Source: Gracilimonas sp964505215
GTDB taxonomy: Bacteria > Bacteroidota > Rhodothermia > Balneolales > Balneolaceae
NCBI GenBank assembly: GCA_964505215.1
Contig: CAZDGU010000003.1
Location: 248,001-312,000 of the forward strand
DNA length: 64,000 bases
Reading direction: 5' to 3'
The notes under the pieces were generated by a model. The model was not told where the DNA came from. It did not search any database and worked only from the letters and a program-made list of their open reading frames with translations. The first letter of the stretch is position 1. Each line of letters starts with the position of its first letter. Both the position numbers and the translations under genes were made by a program. Shown piece by piece: positions 34,672-44,191 of this stretch.

Positions 34672-36081
34672 ATGGCAAAAACATTATTCGAAAAGGTTTG
34701 GGAGCAACATGTAGTTGATGAAGTAGAGGGCGGTTTAGAAATTTTGTATATCGACCGCCACTTTATCCACGAAGTAACCAGTCCGCAGGCATTCAGCGGA
34801 ATTCGCAAACGCGGTATCGATATTCACCGAACTGATAAAATTGTGGCAACGGCTGATCACAACGTGCCTACCAAAAATCAGCATCTGCCTATAAAAGATT
34901 ATCTCTCCAAACTTCAGGTAAACACGCTCACCGAAAACTGCAAAGACTTTGGCATAGAGCTGTATGGCTTAGGCCATCCGTACCAAGGTATTGTGCACGT
35001 AATTGGACCTGAATTAGGCGTTACCAAGCCGGGAATGACTATTGTATGCGGAGACAGCCACACTTCAACCCACGGAGCATTCGGAGCTATTGCGTTCGGA
35101 ATTGGAACCTCGCAAGTGGAGCAGGTGATGGCCACTCAGTGCCTGCTGGTAGAGCGCCCTAAAACCATGCGCATTACCATTAACGGCGAGCTGGGTAAAG
35201 GCATTTATGCTAAGGATATTATTCTGTACATCATCTCGAAGCTGGGCACGGGAGGAGGAACCGGATATTTTGTTGAATATGCCGGGTCAGCTATTTGGCA
35301 GCTTTCTATGGAAGCCCGGATGACCATCTGTAACATGAGCATTGAAATGGGAGCACGAGGCGGTATGATTGCTCCCGATGAAACCACATTCGACTATGTG
35401 AAAGGCAAAAAATTTGCCCCTAAAGGAGCTGAATTTGAAGAGGCGGTAGCCTATTGGAAAACGCTTTATTCGGATGATGAAGCTATTTTTGATGCCGAGC
35501 ACACTTTCCGCGCAGAAGATATTGAGCCAATGATAACCTATGGTACCAATCCCGGAACCGGTATTAAAATATCGGGGCGCATTCCCACTTCAGATGAAGT
35601 TGAAAACCCAAACAGTTTACAGGCTTCACTCGAATATATGGGATTGAATGCCGGAGAAAAGCTGAAAGGAAAGAAAATAGACCATGTGTTTATTGGAAGC
35701 TGTACCAACAGCCGGATTGAAGATCTTCGGATTGTAGCCAATTATGTTCAGGGAAAAACGAAAGCTCCTCATATAAAAGCGATGATTGTGCCGGGTTCGC
35801 GCCAGGTGCAGGAACAGGCTCAAAAAGAAGGTATTGACAAAATTTTAGCAGAAGCCGGATTCGAACTTCGTCAATCGGGCTGTTCGGCTTGTCTGGGAAT
35901 GAATGAAGATAAAATTCCCGCCGGAGAATATTGTGTATCTACTTCAAACCGAAATTTTGAAGGCCGCCAGGGTCCCGGCGCGCGCACGCTGCTGGTGAGT
36001 CCGCTTACGGCTGCCGCTATTGCTATTGAAGGCCGGGTAGTAGATCCAAGAGAATTTGAAGAAGTTAAAAAAGTAGGATAA
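34672..36081 (+). CDS. leuC: 3-isopropylmalate dehydratase large subunit
   Basis: A 469-residue aconitase-family subunit isomerising 2- to 3-isopropylmalate with LeuD. The [4Fe-4S] ligands are the Cys in FIGSCTNSRIEDL and the two in SGCSACLGMNEDK. The substrate loop GDSHTSTHGAFGAIAFGIGTS is intact. leuD begins 2 bases after the stop, so the pair is tightly coupled. Confidence 0.96.
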   Translation: MAKTLFEKVWEQHVVDEVEGGLEILYIDRHFIHEVTSPQAFSGIRKRGIDIHRTDKIVATADHNVPTKNQHLPIKDYLSKLQVNTLTENCKDFGIELYGLGHPYQGIVHVIGPELGVTKPGMTIVCGDSHTSTHGAFGAIAFGIGTSQVEQVMATQCLLVERPKTMRITINGELGKGIYAKDIILYIISKLGTGGGTGYFVEYAGSAIWQLSMEARMTICNMSIEMGARGGMIAPDETTFDYVKGKKFAPKGAEFEEAVAYWKTLYSDDEAIFDAEHTFRAEDIEPMITYGTNPGTGIKISGRIPTSDEVENPNSLQASLEYMGLNAGEKLKGKKIDHVFIGSCTNSRIEDLRIVANYVQGKTKAPHIKAMIVPGSRQVQEQAQKEGIDKILAEAGFELRQSGCSACLGMNEDKIPAGEYCVSTSNRNFEGRQGPGARTLLVSPLTAAAIAIEGRVVDPREFEEVKKVG

Positions 36082-36083
36082 TC

Positions 36084-36674
36084 ATGGAAAAGTTTAACGT
36101 ACTGAAAAGCAGTGCTGTGCCTTTGCCTAACGAAGACGTAGATACCGACCAAATTATACCGGCTCGGTTTTTAAAAGCTACCTCTCGCGAAGGATTTGGG
36201 GAGAATTTATTCAGAGACTGGCGCTTTGATGAACAGGGTAATCCTAAAGAGAAATTTGTGCTCAACAATCCAAATTATTCGGGAAATATTTTAGTAGCCG
36301 GAAGGAATTTTGGGTGCGGGTCGAGCCGGGAGCATGCTGCCTGGGCCTTGTATGATTATGGTTTCAGAGCTGTTGTATCCAGTTATTTTGCGGATATTTT
36401 TAAAGGAAATGCACTAAATAATGGTTTGTTGCCGGTGCAAGTATCAGATGCGTTTCTGCAAAAAGTGCTTTCCGATGTGCAGAAAAAACCGCTCACTCCC
36501 ATACGGATAGATCTGGAAAAGCAAACCATCAGTTTGGAAGATGGAAGCGAAGAACGATTTGAAATCAACCCCTTCAAAAAAATGTGCCTGCTAAAAGGCT
36601 ATGACGATATTGATTTCTTACTCAGTCAAAAACAAAAAATTCAACAATTCGAACAACAACACCGAGAATATTAA
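36084..36674 (+). CDS. leuD: 3-isopropylmalate dehydratase small subunit
   Basis: A 196-residue swivel-domain partner of LeuC. Signature segments are PNEDVDTDQIIPARFLK and AGRNFGCGSSREHAAWALYDYG, the latter holding the substrate-binding GxGSSR loop. It lies between leuC (2-base gap) and leuB (3-base gap). Confidence 0.96.
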   Translation: MEKFNVLKSSAVPLPNEDVDTDQIIPARFLKATSREGFGENLFRDWRFDEQGNPKEKFVLNNPNYSGNILVAGRNFGCGSSREHAAWALYDYGFRAVVSSYFADIFKGNALNNGLLPVQVSDAFLQKVLSDVQKKPLTPIRIDLEKQTISLEDGSEERFEINPFKKMCLLKGYDDIDFLLSQKQKIQQFEQQHREY

Positions 36675-36677
36675 TTC

Positions 36678-37790
36678 ATGAACAAGAAAATAGCCGTATT
36701 ACCGGGCGATGGAATTGGCCCCGAAGTCACCAAACAAGCCGTTAAAGTTTTAGAAGCCATTGCACATCGTTTTGGCCATAATTTTGAATACACAACGGGG
36801 CTGGTGGGCGCTATAGCCATTGATAAAACCGGCGATCCGCTGCCGGAAGAAACGCTGCAGAAGTGCCTGGATGCAGATGCTGTACTGTTTGGTGCCATCG
36901 GTGATCCAAAGTATGATAACGACCCGACGGCAAAAGTTCGCCCCGAGCAGGGCCTGCTGCGGCTTCGCAAAGAATTGGGTTTATTCACAAATATTCGCCC
37001 GGTTAAAACGTATGAGTCTTTGATTGATCGATCGCCTTTGAAACGAAAATACATCGAAGGCACCGATTTAGTGGTGTATCGTGAGCTTACCGGCGGCATT
37101 TATTTTGGAGAAAAAGGCCGAAGCGAGGATGGCGAAACGGCTTATGATCATTGTACTTACTCGGTCGAAGAAATTGAGCGGGTGTCGAGAATGGCATTTG
37201 GGGCGGCCCAAAACAGACGTAAAAAACTTACCCTTGTAGATAAAGCAAACGTGCTGGAAACTTCGCGGCTGTGGCGCCAAACCGTACAAACCATCGCCCT
37301 CAGCTACCCTGATGTGGAAGTGGAATATTTGTACGTGGATAATGCCACCATGCAGTTTATTCTGCGCCCAAATCAGTTTGATGTGGTATTGGCCGAAAAC
37401 ATGTTCGGAGATATAATTTCTGACCAAAGCAGTGTAATAACAGGCTCTATTGGGCTGCTTCCATCCGCTTCTATTGGCGAGAATTCATCACTGTTTGAGC
37501 CGATTCACGGAAGTTATCCACAAGCAGCCGGACAGGATTTAGCAAACCCAATTGCCGCCATTTTATCTGTTGCTATGATGCTGGAGCACTTTGGTCTTAC
37601 TGAAGAGGCTAATCTCATCAACAACAACATCGATTTGCTGGTGCAAGAAGGCTTAGTAACCCGCGATCTGGACGACCACAACTTTGTAACCTGCTCAAAA
37701 GTAGGAGACGCTATGAGCCTGCTGCTGGATCAGGATATATCTGAAGTGCGCTTCGAAAATATGTTTGAAGGAAAACTTCCTGTTATTTAA
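36678..37790 (+). CDS. leuB: 3-isopropylmalate dehydrogenase
   Basis: A 370-residue isocitrate/isopropylmalate dehydrogenase-family enzyme, oxidising 3-isopropylmalate with NAD to the leucine keto acid. Markers are LPGDGIGPEV at the N-terminus, RPEQGLLRLRKELGLFTNIRP, VYRELTGGIYFG, the metal-binding NMFGDIISDQ and LFEPIHGSYPQAAGQDLANP. It ends leuACDB. Confidence 0.95.
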   Translation: MNKKIAVLPGDGIGPEVTKQAVKVLEAIAHRFGHNFEYTTGLVGAIAIDKTGDPLPEETLQKCLDADAVLFGAIGDPKYDNDPTAKVRPEQGLLRLRKELGLFTNIRPVKTYESLIDRSPLKRKYIEGTDLVVYRELTGGIYFGEKGRSEDGETAYDHCTYSVEEIERVSRMAFGAAQNRRKKLTLVDKANVLETSRLWRQTVQTIALSYPDVEVEYLYVDNATMQFILRPNQFDVVLAENMFGDIISDQSSVITGSIGLLPSASIGENSSLFEPIHGSYPQAAGQDLANPIAAILSVAMMLEHFGLTEEANLINNNIDLLVQEGLVTRDLDDHNFVTCSKVGDAMSLLLDQDISEVRFENMFEGKLPVI

Positions 37791-38564
37791 GCCGCTTATC
37801 GCGGTTATTGGGTTTCTCGAAAACTTGTACTTCGTCCGACGACTCCAGCTCGTCTGACGATTGAATAGGGCAAATAGTTATTAAAAACCAAAAGCATCTT
37901 TTTTGGTAATTTTGAATTTTAAGCCCGCAAAACAGAACCCTTTCTCTGTCTCGGCTTTATCCCGAAATTCGGGGCTCCGGCTCAACTAAATAAATTCCCA
38001 AACCTTGGCACCGCCGCAAGGAAAGAGGACGCGTTGTTTGAGAACTTTGCTGATAATACAAAAGAAGTATTAACAACTACTCCTTGTTCACTGCAAACTG
38101 CTCCCTGATCACTGAAAAATCTCAGCAAGGCGTCTCCTTCTTTGGCGCGAATGCGTGTTAGGGAAGGAACAAGGATGGGGCCCGGTGCCAAGGCTCGGTT
38201 TGCATGAGAAGGTTTCATTTTTGAACCGGGTGGTTCTGTGTGGCGCTACCAACGGGGTTGTTGGGAGCGAGATAAAATTCTCATTTTTAAATCCGTGATT
38301 CTACAGCGTTGCAATTTCATGCCCAATACCATCTTACCAACCCAATCCCGATTACTGAAAACTGCTCTCTGTTTACTGAACCTATCTGCCATTAACATCC
38401 GTCAGACCGCACCAAAACGTATTCAGTCAGACTAATCATATCCAGCGGTCAGACGGAGTTCAGAGTTTTAAAAAGCATTTCTTTAATGCCTTAAAGCTTG
38501 TTCCATCATTCCCCAAAATCCAGCCTGACTATCTAACATATCACAATAATCACAGTTCAAAGTG
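37791..38564. repeat. 774-base repeat-rich gene-free region
   Basis: I see no gene in this stretch. It holds recurring GTC-N-GAC palindromes (TCGTCCGACGA at 37832-37842, TCGTCTGACGA at 37850-37860, a 12-bp inverted pair at 38399-38410 and 38445-38456 with one mismatch, and a lone GTCAGAC at 38426-38432). It also has CCCGAA/TTCGGG at 37961-37973 and a perfect 11-bp inverted repeat CCTTGGCACCG/CGGTGCCAAGG at 38003-38013 and 38183-38193. Runs based on ACTGAAAACTGCTC occur twice. The small ORFs on both strands have no protein-like composition. Confidence 0.65.
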
Positions 38565-39521
38565 CTATTCAAAATATCTGAAACCATCAATAATATCTAA
38601 ATAAACGCCGTCGAACTCGGAATTCAGTATTTGCTGCAAATAGGAATTTGGAGTTCCGTATATAACAGACTTCCAGGCCGGGTCCCAATATTTCACCTTG
38701 AAGTTTCCGGGCCAGTTTGGGTTTTCAGCAGCCAGCCAGTCGGGGTTGTTTTCCGACCATTCATCCTTCCAGTAAAAGCGATAATCTTCGGCTTCCCCAA
38801 TGCTCATATAACTGATTACGAGCCGCTTACCGCCATTTCTCTTTTGGCGAAGTTGTTCAACTTCATCCCGGCTAAACATTTTTGAGCCGTAAAATGCATC
38901 CGTAATAATGAGATCATAATTTGTGTTTTGAATGGCTTCAATAAACTCTTTTCGCCCGTCAAATTTGGACTTATTCAGCAGATATAAAAAGTTTTTAGCT
39001 TCCGAAAGTTTTGTAATTACTTTATCATTCTTTCCGGGAAGTGTTTCCGGTATTTCGGGAATTACGCGCAAATCGCGGTCGGGAGCAGCAAAAGAAACAA
39101 AACCGAGTGCTCGATTCATATTATAAGAATCAGCTACTTTGAAATCGGTGGTGCAGTAGTCGGTAATCAGAATGGTTTTACCGGCTTCTTTGCCTTTATT
39201 CAATAGTTCGAGAAGGCGATTGGTATCACGGACGGGAGTGGGTAAATCATCATCCGGATAGCCGTAGAGAAAACTTTCTTGTGCTAAAGCATCAACGGCT
39301 TGGAGGTAATCCTCAGCAAGATCGCCTTTTCGCATAACAAGCGGATGGCCATTTTGAGGAATCACAGAAAAATCGGGTTGCTGTTTTTTAGCATATTCTG
39401 AAATTTCTTTAACAAAGCTTCGCATTTCCTCCCGATAATTCAGATCATCAAAAGAAAACATGTTTCCACACGAAAAAAGAGTGGTAAGTATTAATAAGAG
39501 CAATAGAAATTTTGTTCGCAT
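38565..39521 (-). CDS. GH114-like (endo-alpha-1,4-polygalactosaminidase fold) lipoprotein
   Basis: A 318-residue lipoprotein (MRTKFLLLLLILTTLFSC, Cys at 18) matching the TM1410/GH114-like TIM-barrel family. Shared segments are LIITDAFYGSKMFSRDEV, LVISYMSIGEAEDYRFYW, the NPDWLAAENPNWPGNFKVKYWDPAW block and the closing FDGVYLDIIDGFRYFE. Related enzymes cut galactosaminogalactan-type polysaccharide, but many members are uncharacterised. Acidic residues in the DLI/DGVYLD regions fit a hydrolase. Its start overlaps the upstream leader of recQ on the opposite strand. Confidence 0.78.
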   Translation of the reverse strand: MRTKFLLLLLILTTLFSCGNMFSFDDLNYREEMRSFVKEISEYAKKQQPDFSVIPQNGHPLVMRKGDLAEDYLQAVDALAQESFLYGYPDDDLPTPVRDTNRLLELLNKGKEAGKTILITDYCTTDFKVADSYNMNRALGFVSFAAPDRDLRVIPEIPETLPGKNDKVITKLSEAKNFLYLLNKSKFDGRKEFIEAIQNTNYDLIITDAFYGSKMFSRDEVEQLRQKRNGGKRLVISYMSIGEAEDYRFYWKDEWSENNPDWLAAENPNWPGNFKVKYWDPAWKSVIYGTPNSYLQQILNSEFDGVYLDIIDGFRYFE

Positions 39522-39568
39522 TGGTTTGTATTTTAGAACTAAATGATGCTAAATCTAAAAGGATAAAG

Positions 39569-41497
39569 TTGCAGGATTATTTTCACAAAGCCGAAACTAA
39601 TTTAAGAAAATTTTGGGGATTTGACTCTTTTCGTTCCGGACAGGATGAAGTGGTGAAATCGGTGTTTTCAGGAGATGATACGCTGGTGCTATTTCCCACG
39701 GGAGGCGGAAAATCGCTGTGTTACCAGGTGCCGGCTACCGTGTTTGAAGGGCTTACGCTCGTCATCTCTCCGCTGGTTGCGTTGATGCAAGACCAGGTAC
39801 AGGCGCTGAAGCAAAAGGGCGTTTCGGCTACGTTTATCAACAGCACGCTGCCGTCTTATGAGGTGGAGCAGCGGCTGGTAAATGCCCGTAATGGGATGTA
39901 TAAACTGCTTTATTGCGCACCTGAGCGCCTGAAAACGCCGCTTTGGGAAGCTGAAATGCATGCGCTTAATATTGATTTGGTTGCCATAGATGAGGCGCAC
40001 TGCATTAGCGAGTGGGGGCACGATTTCCGCCCCAGCTACCGCGAAATTCGAACTTCTTTGGAGCCCATTGCAGAGCAGGTCCGCTGGCTGGCACTTACGG
40101 CCACGGCCACGCCCGAGGTACAAAAAGATTTAATTGAGTCGTTAGGGTTTGAGAATCCAAAAGTAATTTCAAAAGGATTTTCGAGGCCGAATTTGAAATG
40201 GTGGGTGATTTCGGCCCCTAACAAAAAGAAAAAGTTAGAAGAATCGGTTCAAAAAGGAGCACAGCAAGGAGACGGACTGATTTACGGGGGAACGCGAAAA
40301 AACTGCGAGAATCTGGCTAAGCGTTTTACACAGCTGGGGATAAAGACAGAGGCTTATCATGCCGGAGTTGAAGCAGAAGCCCGAAAGGCCATTCAGCAGC
40401 GCTGGATTACAGGAGAAACACCGCTGGTGGCTGCCACAAACGCCTTTGGAATGGGCATCGATAAACCCGACTGCCGCTACGTAGTGCATGAAGAAATGCC
40501 GTATTCGCTGGAGGCTTATTATCAGGAAGCCGGGCGCGCGGGAAGAGATGGAGCCGAGAGTTTTCCCATACTGCTGTATCGTCCATCCGATTATCACAAG
40601 GCAGATGAACGCATTGACCAAAGCTATCCCACGCTGGATGAAATCAGTCATACGTATCAGGTGCTGTGCGACAGCCTGCATCTTGCGGTAGGTTCCCAAA
40701 TGGAGGAATCGGCTCCATTTAACATTCAGGAAATTATGAAAAGAGGGAAACTTAAGTACGGGAAAGCCAAAGCAGCAATGCGTTTGCTTAATAAATTTGG
40801 CATCATTGCCATGCAGGAGGAAGTAAAGCCGGGCGTGAGCATTCAGTTTACCCTGAGCCGACAGGCCATGAACGTATTTCGAGAAAAAAGTGAGAATCCC
40901 GAAAAAGCAGAATTCACTGACAAGCTGGAGCGCCTGTTTGGTGCCTTAGCTTTTAAAGAAATGGTGCAGCTGGATGAAGAATACGTGCTCAAAAAGTTAG
41001 AAATTCGCCGAAACGCACTGGTAAAAGCCTTGAACGTATTGATGCAGAACGACCAGATATTAGTGTTTGAAATGCACAAAGAACGAACACTGGTTAAAGT
41101 TTTAGAAGCTCGTTCGCGAACGCTTCCGCTGAATAAAAGAGAGGTGGAATCACACCGTAAAAACCTATTCCGAAAGCTGGAGCAAATGCATGGGTATATT
41201 CTCACCGAAACCTGCCGCGAGGTGTATATTCGAAATTACTTTGGTGATACCGCCGCCAAACCCTGTGGCCATTGTGACAATTGCTTGAAAAGCACCGACA
41301 CGGCTCTACCTAAACCCTCGGGAGAGGATATTTCAGCGGTGTATGCCGCCCTGCAGCAAGAGGAGCAGACTATTGCTCAAATTTGCAAACTTTTGGACCT
41401 GCAGAAGGTTACCATTCAGCAAATAATACAAGTACTTATACGGGAGGGGAAGGTGACAACCATACCTGCCAAGCCCGGCTACTATACTACTTTTTAA
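39569..41497 (+). CDS. recQ: ATP-dependent DNA helicase RecQ
   Basis: I start at the TTG at 39569 (giving 642 residues beginning M-QDYFHKAETNLRKFWGF) because AGGA lies just upstream and RecQ homology begins there. A TTG at 39512 would add 19 residues with no homology, overlapping the divergent gene. Walker A is PTGGGKSLCYQ (K48), the box is DEAHCISEWGHDFRP, and motif VI is QEAGRAGRDG. The zinc-binding cysteines are in the CREVY...CGHCDNC region, followed by an RQC winged helix. No clear HRDC domain; the C-terminus instead resembles another small winged helix. It is convergent with the next gene by an 11-base overlap. Confidence 0.93.
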   Translation: MQDYFHKAETNLRKFWGFDSFRSGQDEVVKSVFSGDDTLVLFPTGGGKSLCYQVPATVFEGLTLVISPLVALMQDQVQALKQKGVSATFINSTLPSYEVEQRLVNARNGMYKLLYCAPERLKTPLWEAEMHALNIDLVAIDEAHCISEWGHDFRPSYREIRTSLEPIAEQVRWLALTATATPEVQKDLIESLGFENPKVISKGFSRPNLKWWVISAPNKKKKLEESVQKGAQQGDGLIYGGTRKNCENLAKRFTQLGIKTEAYHAGVEAEARKAIQQRWITGETPLVAATNAFGMGIDKPDCRYVVHEEMPYSLEAYYQEAGRAGRDGAESFPILLYRPSDYHKADERIDQSYPTLDEISHTYQVLCDSLHLAVGSQMEESAPFNIQEIMKRGKLKYGKAKAAMRLLNKFGIIAMQEEVKPGVSIQFTLSRQAMNVFREKSENPEKAEFTDKLERLFGALAFKEMVQLDEEYVLKKLEIRRNALVKALNVLMQNDQILVFEMHKERTLVKVLEARSRTLPLNKREVESHRKNLFRKLEQMHGYILTETCREVYIRNYFGDTAAKPCGHCDNCLKSTDTALPKPSGEDISAVYAALQQEEQTIAQICKLLDLQKVTIQQIIQVLIREGKVTTIPAKPGYYTTF

Positions 41498-41921
41498 GCG
41501 GCTGTACTTTTAAGGTTTTGGCTGTGTCGGCCGTGCTGCTTTTCAGGGAATCGATGTGGGCCCGGATGTATTGTTGTTCGTGGTTGAGCTGCCGGATGGC
41601 TTCATCAATACGCTGCAGCTGCCGGTCTGTCTGCTGCTGATAGTAGGTGTGCGATTCTAAATATTGCTGATCGGTAATCCCAAACTTTTGGTACACCAGC
41701 TCTTTGAGCGAGTCGGCGCTGATGCTGTCGGGCTGTACGTTTTTATAGGTTTTGATGTGCTGCATTTCTACCAGCAAATCAATATAATTTTGCTCCGAAA
41801 TTAAGTTTTCGGGACGGGGAGTTTTTTCGGGACCTAAACAACCGTTAAGGAATAGAAAAAACAGTAAAACAGTAGCTAAAATTTTCAGCAAAAAAGCAGT
41901 ATTTGAAACCGATGAAGTCAT
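41487..41921 (-). CDS. DUF4296 lipoprotein
   Basis: A 144-residue lipoprotein (hydrophobic leader to NGC, Cys at 28). The DUF4296 core follows (RPENLISEQNYIDLLVEMQHIKTY, then KFGITDQQYLESHTYYQQ), with a helical tail. The family is restricted to Bacteroidota and relatives and has no known function. It lies 3 bases after the SDR gene on the same strand, so the two are probably cotranscribed. Its 3' end overlaps recQ by 11 bases. Confidence 0.82.
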   Translation of the reverse strand: MTSSVSNTAFLLKILATVLLFFLFLNGCLGPEKTPRPENLISEQNYIDLLVEMQHIKTYKNVQPDSISADSLKELVYQKFGITDQQYLESHTYYQQQTDRQLQRIDEAIRQLNHEQQYIRAHIDSLKSSTADTAKTLKVQPLKK

Positions 41922-41924
41922 AAA

Positions 41925-42647
41925 TCAGATTTCATCCGGATCTTTTGGGTTAAGCGGACGCATGGTGATTTCATTAATCAGAAAATTGTCATCCGTTTCT
42001 AACAGGAACTGTACGGTTTTAGAAATATCGGTAGTTTTCATCATGTTCGAGTGGTTGTCCACGCCTTCAATATTCTTAAACAAATTAGTGCGTGTAGAAC
42101 CGGGATTAACCGTTGTTACTTTGATGCCATCATACCGAACTTCCTTAAATAAAGCTTCACTAAAACCGCGCACGCCAAATTTTGATGCGTTATAGCCGGT
42201 AAGTGTAGGATTTCCCAAGGTGCCAGCTATTGAAGCCATGTTTATAATATGGCAGCAATCAGGATTTTCTTTCATCAAGGGAACAATCAGCCGGGTGAGA
42301 TAAAAAATACTGTTCAGGTTCACGTTAATCATGGTGTGCCATTGCTCCAAAGTTAAATCATCTACGTTGGCTGCAATCATCACACCGGCGTTATTAATAA
42401 GAATATCGGGCCGATGATCTGGGTTAAATGTTGACTGCACCCATGCTTCCATATCCTCGTTTTTGGTCACATCCATTTTTACGGGGTGAAATAAATCACC
42501 CAACGATTTTTTCATTTGGTTTAGGACGTCAATACTCCGCGCAAGTCCGTACACCCGGGTTTCGTTATTAACAAGCATGGAGCAAAGTTCAGCACCAATG
42601 CCGCTGCTGGCTCCGGTAACAATGGCTATTTTTGAATCAAGATTCAT
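41925..42647 (-). CDS. Short-chain dehydrogenase/reductase
   Basis: A 240-residue classical SDR. The cofactor loop is TGASSGIG (11-18), the NNAG motif is at 85-88, and the catalytic residues are S139, Y152 and K156 (YNASK). The residue pattern after beta-2 (LARSID) suggests NADP(H). The substrate is unknown. Confidence 0.88.
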   Translation of the reverse strand: MNLDSKIAIVTGASSGIGAELCSMLVNNETRVYGLARSIDVLNQMKKSLGDLFHPVKMDVTKNEDMEAWVQSTFNPDHRPDILINNAGVMIAANVDDLTLEQWHTMINVNLNSIFYLTRLIVPLMKENPDCCHIINMASIAGTLGNPTLTGYNASKFGVRGFSEALFKEVRYDGIKVTTVNPGSTRTNLFKNIEGVDNHSNMMKTTDISKTVQFLLETDDNFLINEITMRPLNPKDPDEI

Positions 42648-42763
42648 AATAAAAATGGTATTTTAAGAAAGATGGTTTTGAATGTACTTTATAAAAACGA
42701 AAATTTAACATAATCGTTTATCAAGCCTTTTTTAACTTCTATGTGTGAAAATACTACAAAAAG

Positions 42764-43540
42764 ATGAGCAATTTCGATTCCGGTTTTACAAAAAAAGTAT
42801 TGTATTTAGATGCGGGAAACTCATCTATTAAAGGAGCCTACAAAAAAGGGGTGAACTGGAAAGCCATTCATACCAAAGAAAAACTGTCAGCCTCGGACCT
42901 CATTCAGAGAATCGACGAACATTCAGATAATTTCTCCAAGATTATTTTAGCCAGCGTTCGGGATGATGTGGGCTATGCCATCAGCAAACAGCTTGGGCAC
43001 ATACAGCTGGTTGAGCTTAAAGGAAGTGATATTCCGCCTGAGCTGCTGGATTACAAAACGCCCGAGACGTTAGGAATTGACCGTTTTTTAACCTGTTACG
43101 GTGCTATTGAGCAAACCAGAAAAGCCGCGGTTGTGATTGATGCCGGAACGGCGCTGACCGTAGATTTTATGAATCAGGATGGAGTATTCCATGGGGGAGT
43201 TATTGCTCCGGGCTTAAACGGCATTGGTGAGAGATTACAACAAAAGGCTCCGGCTTTGCCTGTGGTAGAAATGTCCATTCCTGATACCTGGCCGGGTAAA
43301 AACACCGTAGATTCGCTAAAATGGGGACAAGCCGGCTTGTATAAAATGGCGTTGGAAGGCATGCTGCAAAAATATAAAGCAGAACTTGGAGATTTCGATT
43401 TGTTTATAACCGGCGGCGATGGACAAAAGGTAGCCGAGTGGCTAAACTGGGAAAGTAAAATACATCCCTTTTTAGTATTCGACGGAATGGAGCATTTTGA
43501 GCGCCGTGTTTCGGAAAAGCAGAAAACTTCAGAATCCTGA
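42764..43540 (+). CDS. coaX: Type III pantothenate kinase
   Basis: A 258-residue ASKHA-fold kinase for the first step of CoA synthesis. Motifs are LDAGNSSIKGAY (D16, N19), the pantothenate-binding ETLGIDRFLTCYGA, and VVIDAGTALTVDFMNQDGVFHGGVIAPGL. CoaX is the common PanK of this phylum. It is divergent from the SDR gene and convergent with udk. Confidence 0.93.
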   Translation: MSNFDSGFTKKVLYLDAGNSSIKGAYKKGVNWKAIHTKEKLSASDLIQRIDEHSDNFSKIILASVRDDVGYAISKQLGHIQLVELKGSDIPPELLDYKTPETLGIDRFLTCYGAIEQTRKAAVVIDAGTALTVDFMNQDGVFHGGVIAPGLNGIGERLQQKAPALPVVEMSIPDTWPGKNTVDSLKWGQAGLYKMALEGMLQKYKAELGDFDLFITGGDGQKVAEWLNWESKIHPFLVFDGMEHFERRVSEKQKTSES

Positions 43541-43556
43541 CTCCTGAATTCTGAAG

Positions 43557-44180
43557 TTAGCTGTTCATTTTACCGCGAATAAGGGCCGTAACCATTTCTA
43601 AAGCCACTTTATTTTTTCCGCCACGTGGTATAATTACATCTGCATAGCGCTTGCTGGGTTCTACAAATTCTAAGTGCATAGGGCGTACAAATTTCTCATA
43701 CTGGGAGATTACACTTTCCACCGAGCGGTGCCGCTCTTGAATATCTCGTTTTAGCCGGCGAAGCAGGCGAACGTCGTCATCGGTATCCACAAAAATCTTC
43801 ACGTCCATTAGTTCCAGCAGCTCCGGTTCAGAGAAAATGAGAATACCATCCACTAAAATAACCTGAGACGGCGTGGCCGTAATGGTTTCATCCTTTCGAG
43901 TATGTTTGTCAAAATCATACACCGGCATTTCTACAGTGTAGCCTTCCATCAGTGCTTTGATGTGGCGAATCATCAGCTCGGTTTCGAGGGAGGCGGGGTG
44001 GTCAAAGTTTTGCTTGATGCGTTCTTCAAAGGGGAGATGTTTTAATTCACGATAGTAAGAGTCGTGCTCAATGCGCTGAACATTATCTCCGGCAAACTTT
44101 TCACAAAGATAATCTACTACGGTTGTTTTACCCGAGCCGCTTCCTCCGGCAACTCCGATTACTAATGGATTTTTCGACAT
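43557..44180 (-). CDS. udk: Uridine kinase
   Basis: A 207-residue uridine/cytidine kinase of pyrimidine salvage. The P-loop is GGSGSGKTT (12-20), the lid region is VDTDDDVRLLRRLKRDIQERHRS, and the substrate loop is HDSYYRELKHLPFEER. The start lies 11 bases after the amidase stop on the same strand. Confidence 0.94.
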   Translation of the reverse strand: MSKNPLVIGVAGGSGSGKTTVVDYLCEKFAGDNVQRIEHDSYYRELKHLPFEERIKQNFDHPASLETELMIRHIKALMEGYTVEMPVYDFDKHTRKDETITATPSQVILVDGILIFSEPELLELMDVKIFVDTDDDVRLLRRLKRDIQERHRSVESVISQYEKFVRPMHLEFVEPSKRYADVIIPRGGKNKVALEMVTALIRGKMNS

Positions 44181-44191
44181 GTATAAAAAAA

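Noticed and set aside
37982..38435. Two small ORFs (78 codons on the minus strand, 65 on the plus strand)
   Set aside because: Both lie in the repeat-rich gap, cross inverted repeats and low-complexity runs, and show no domain pattern.
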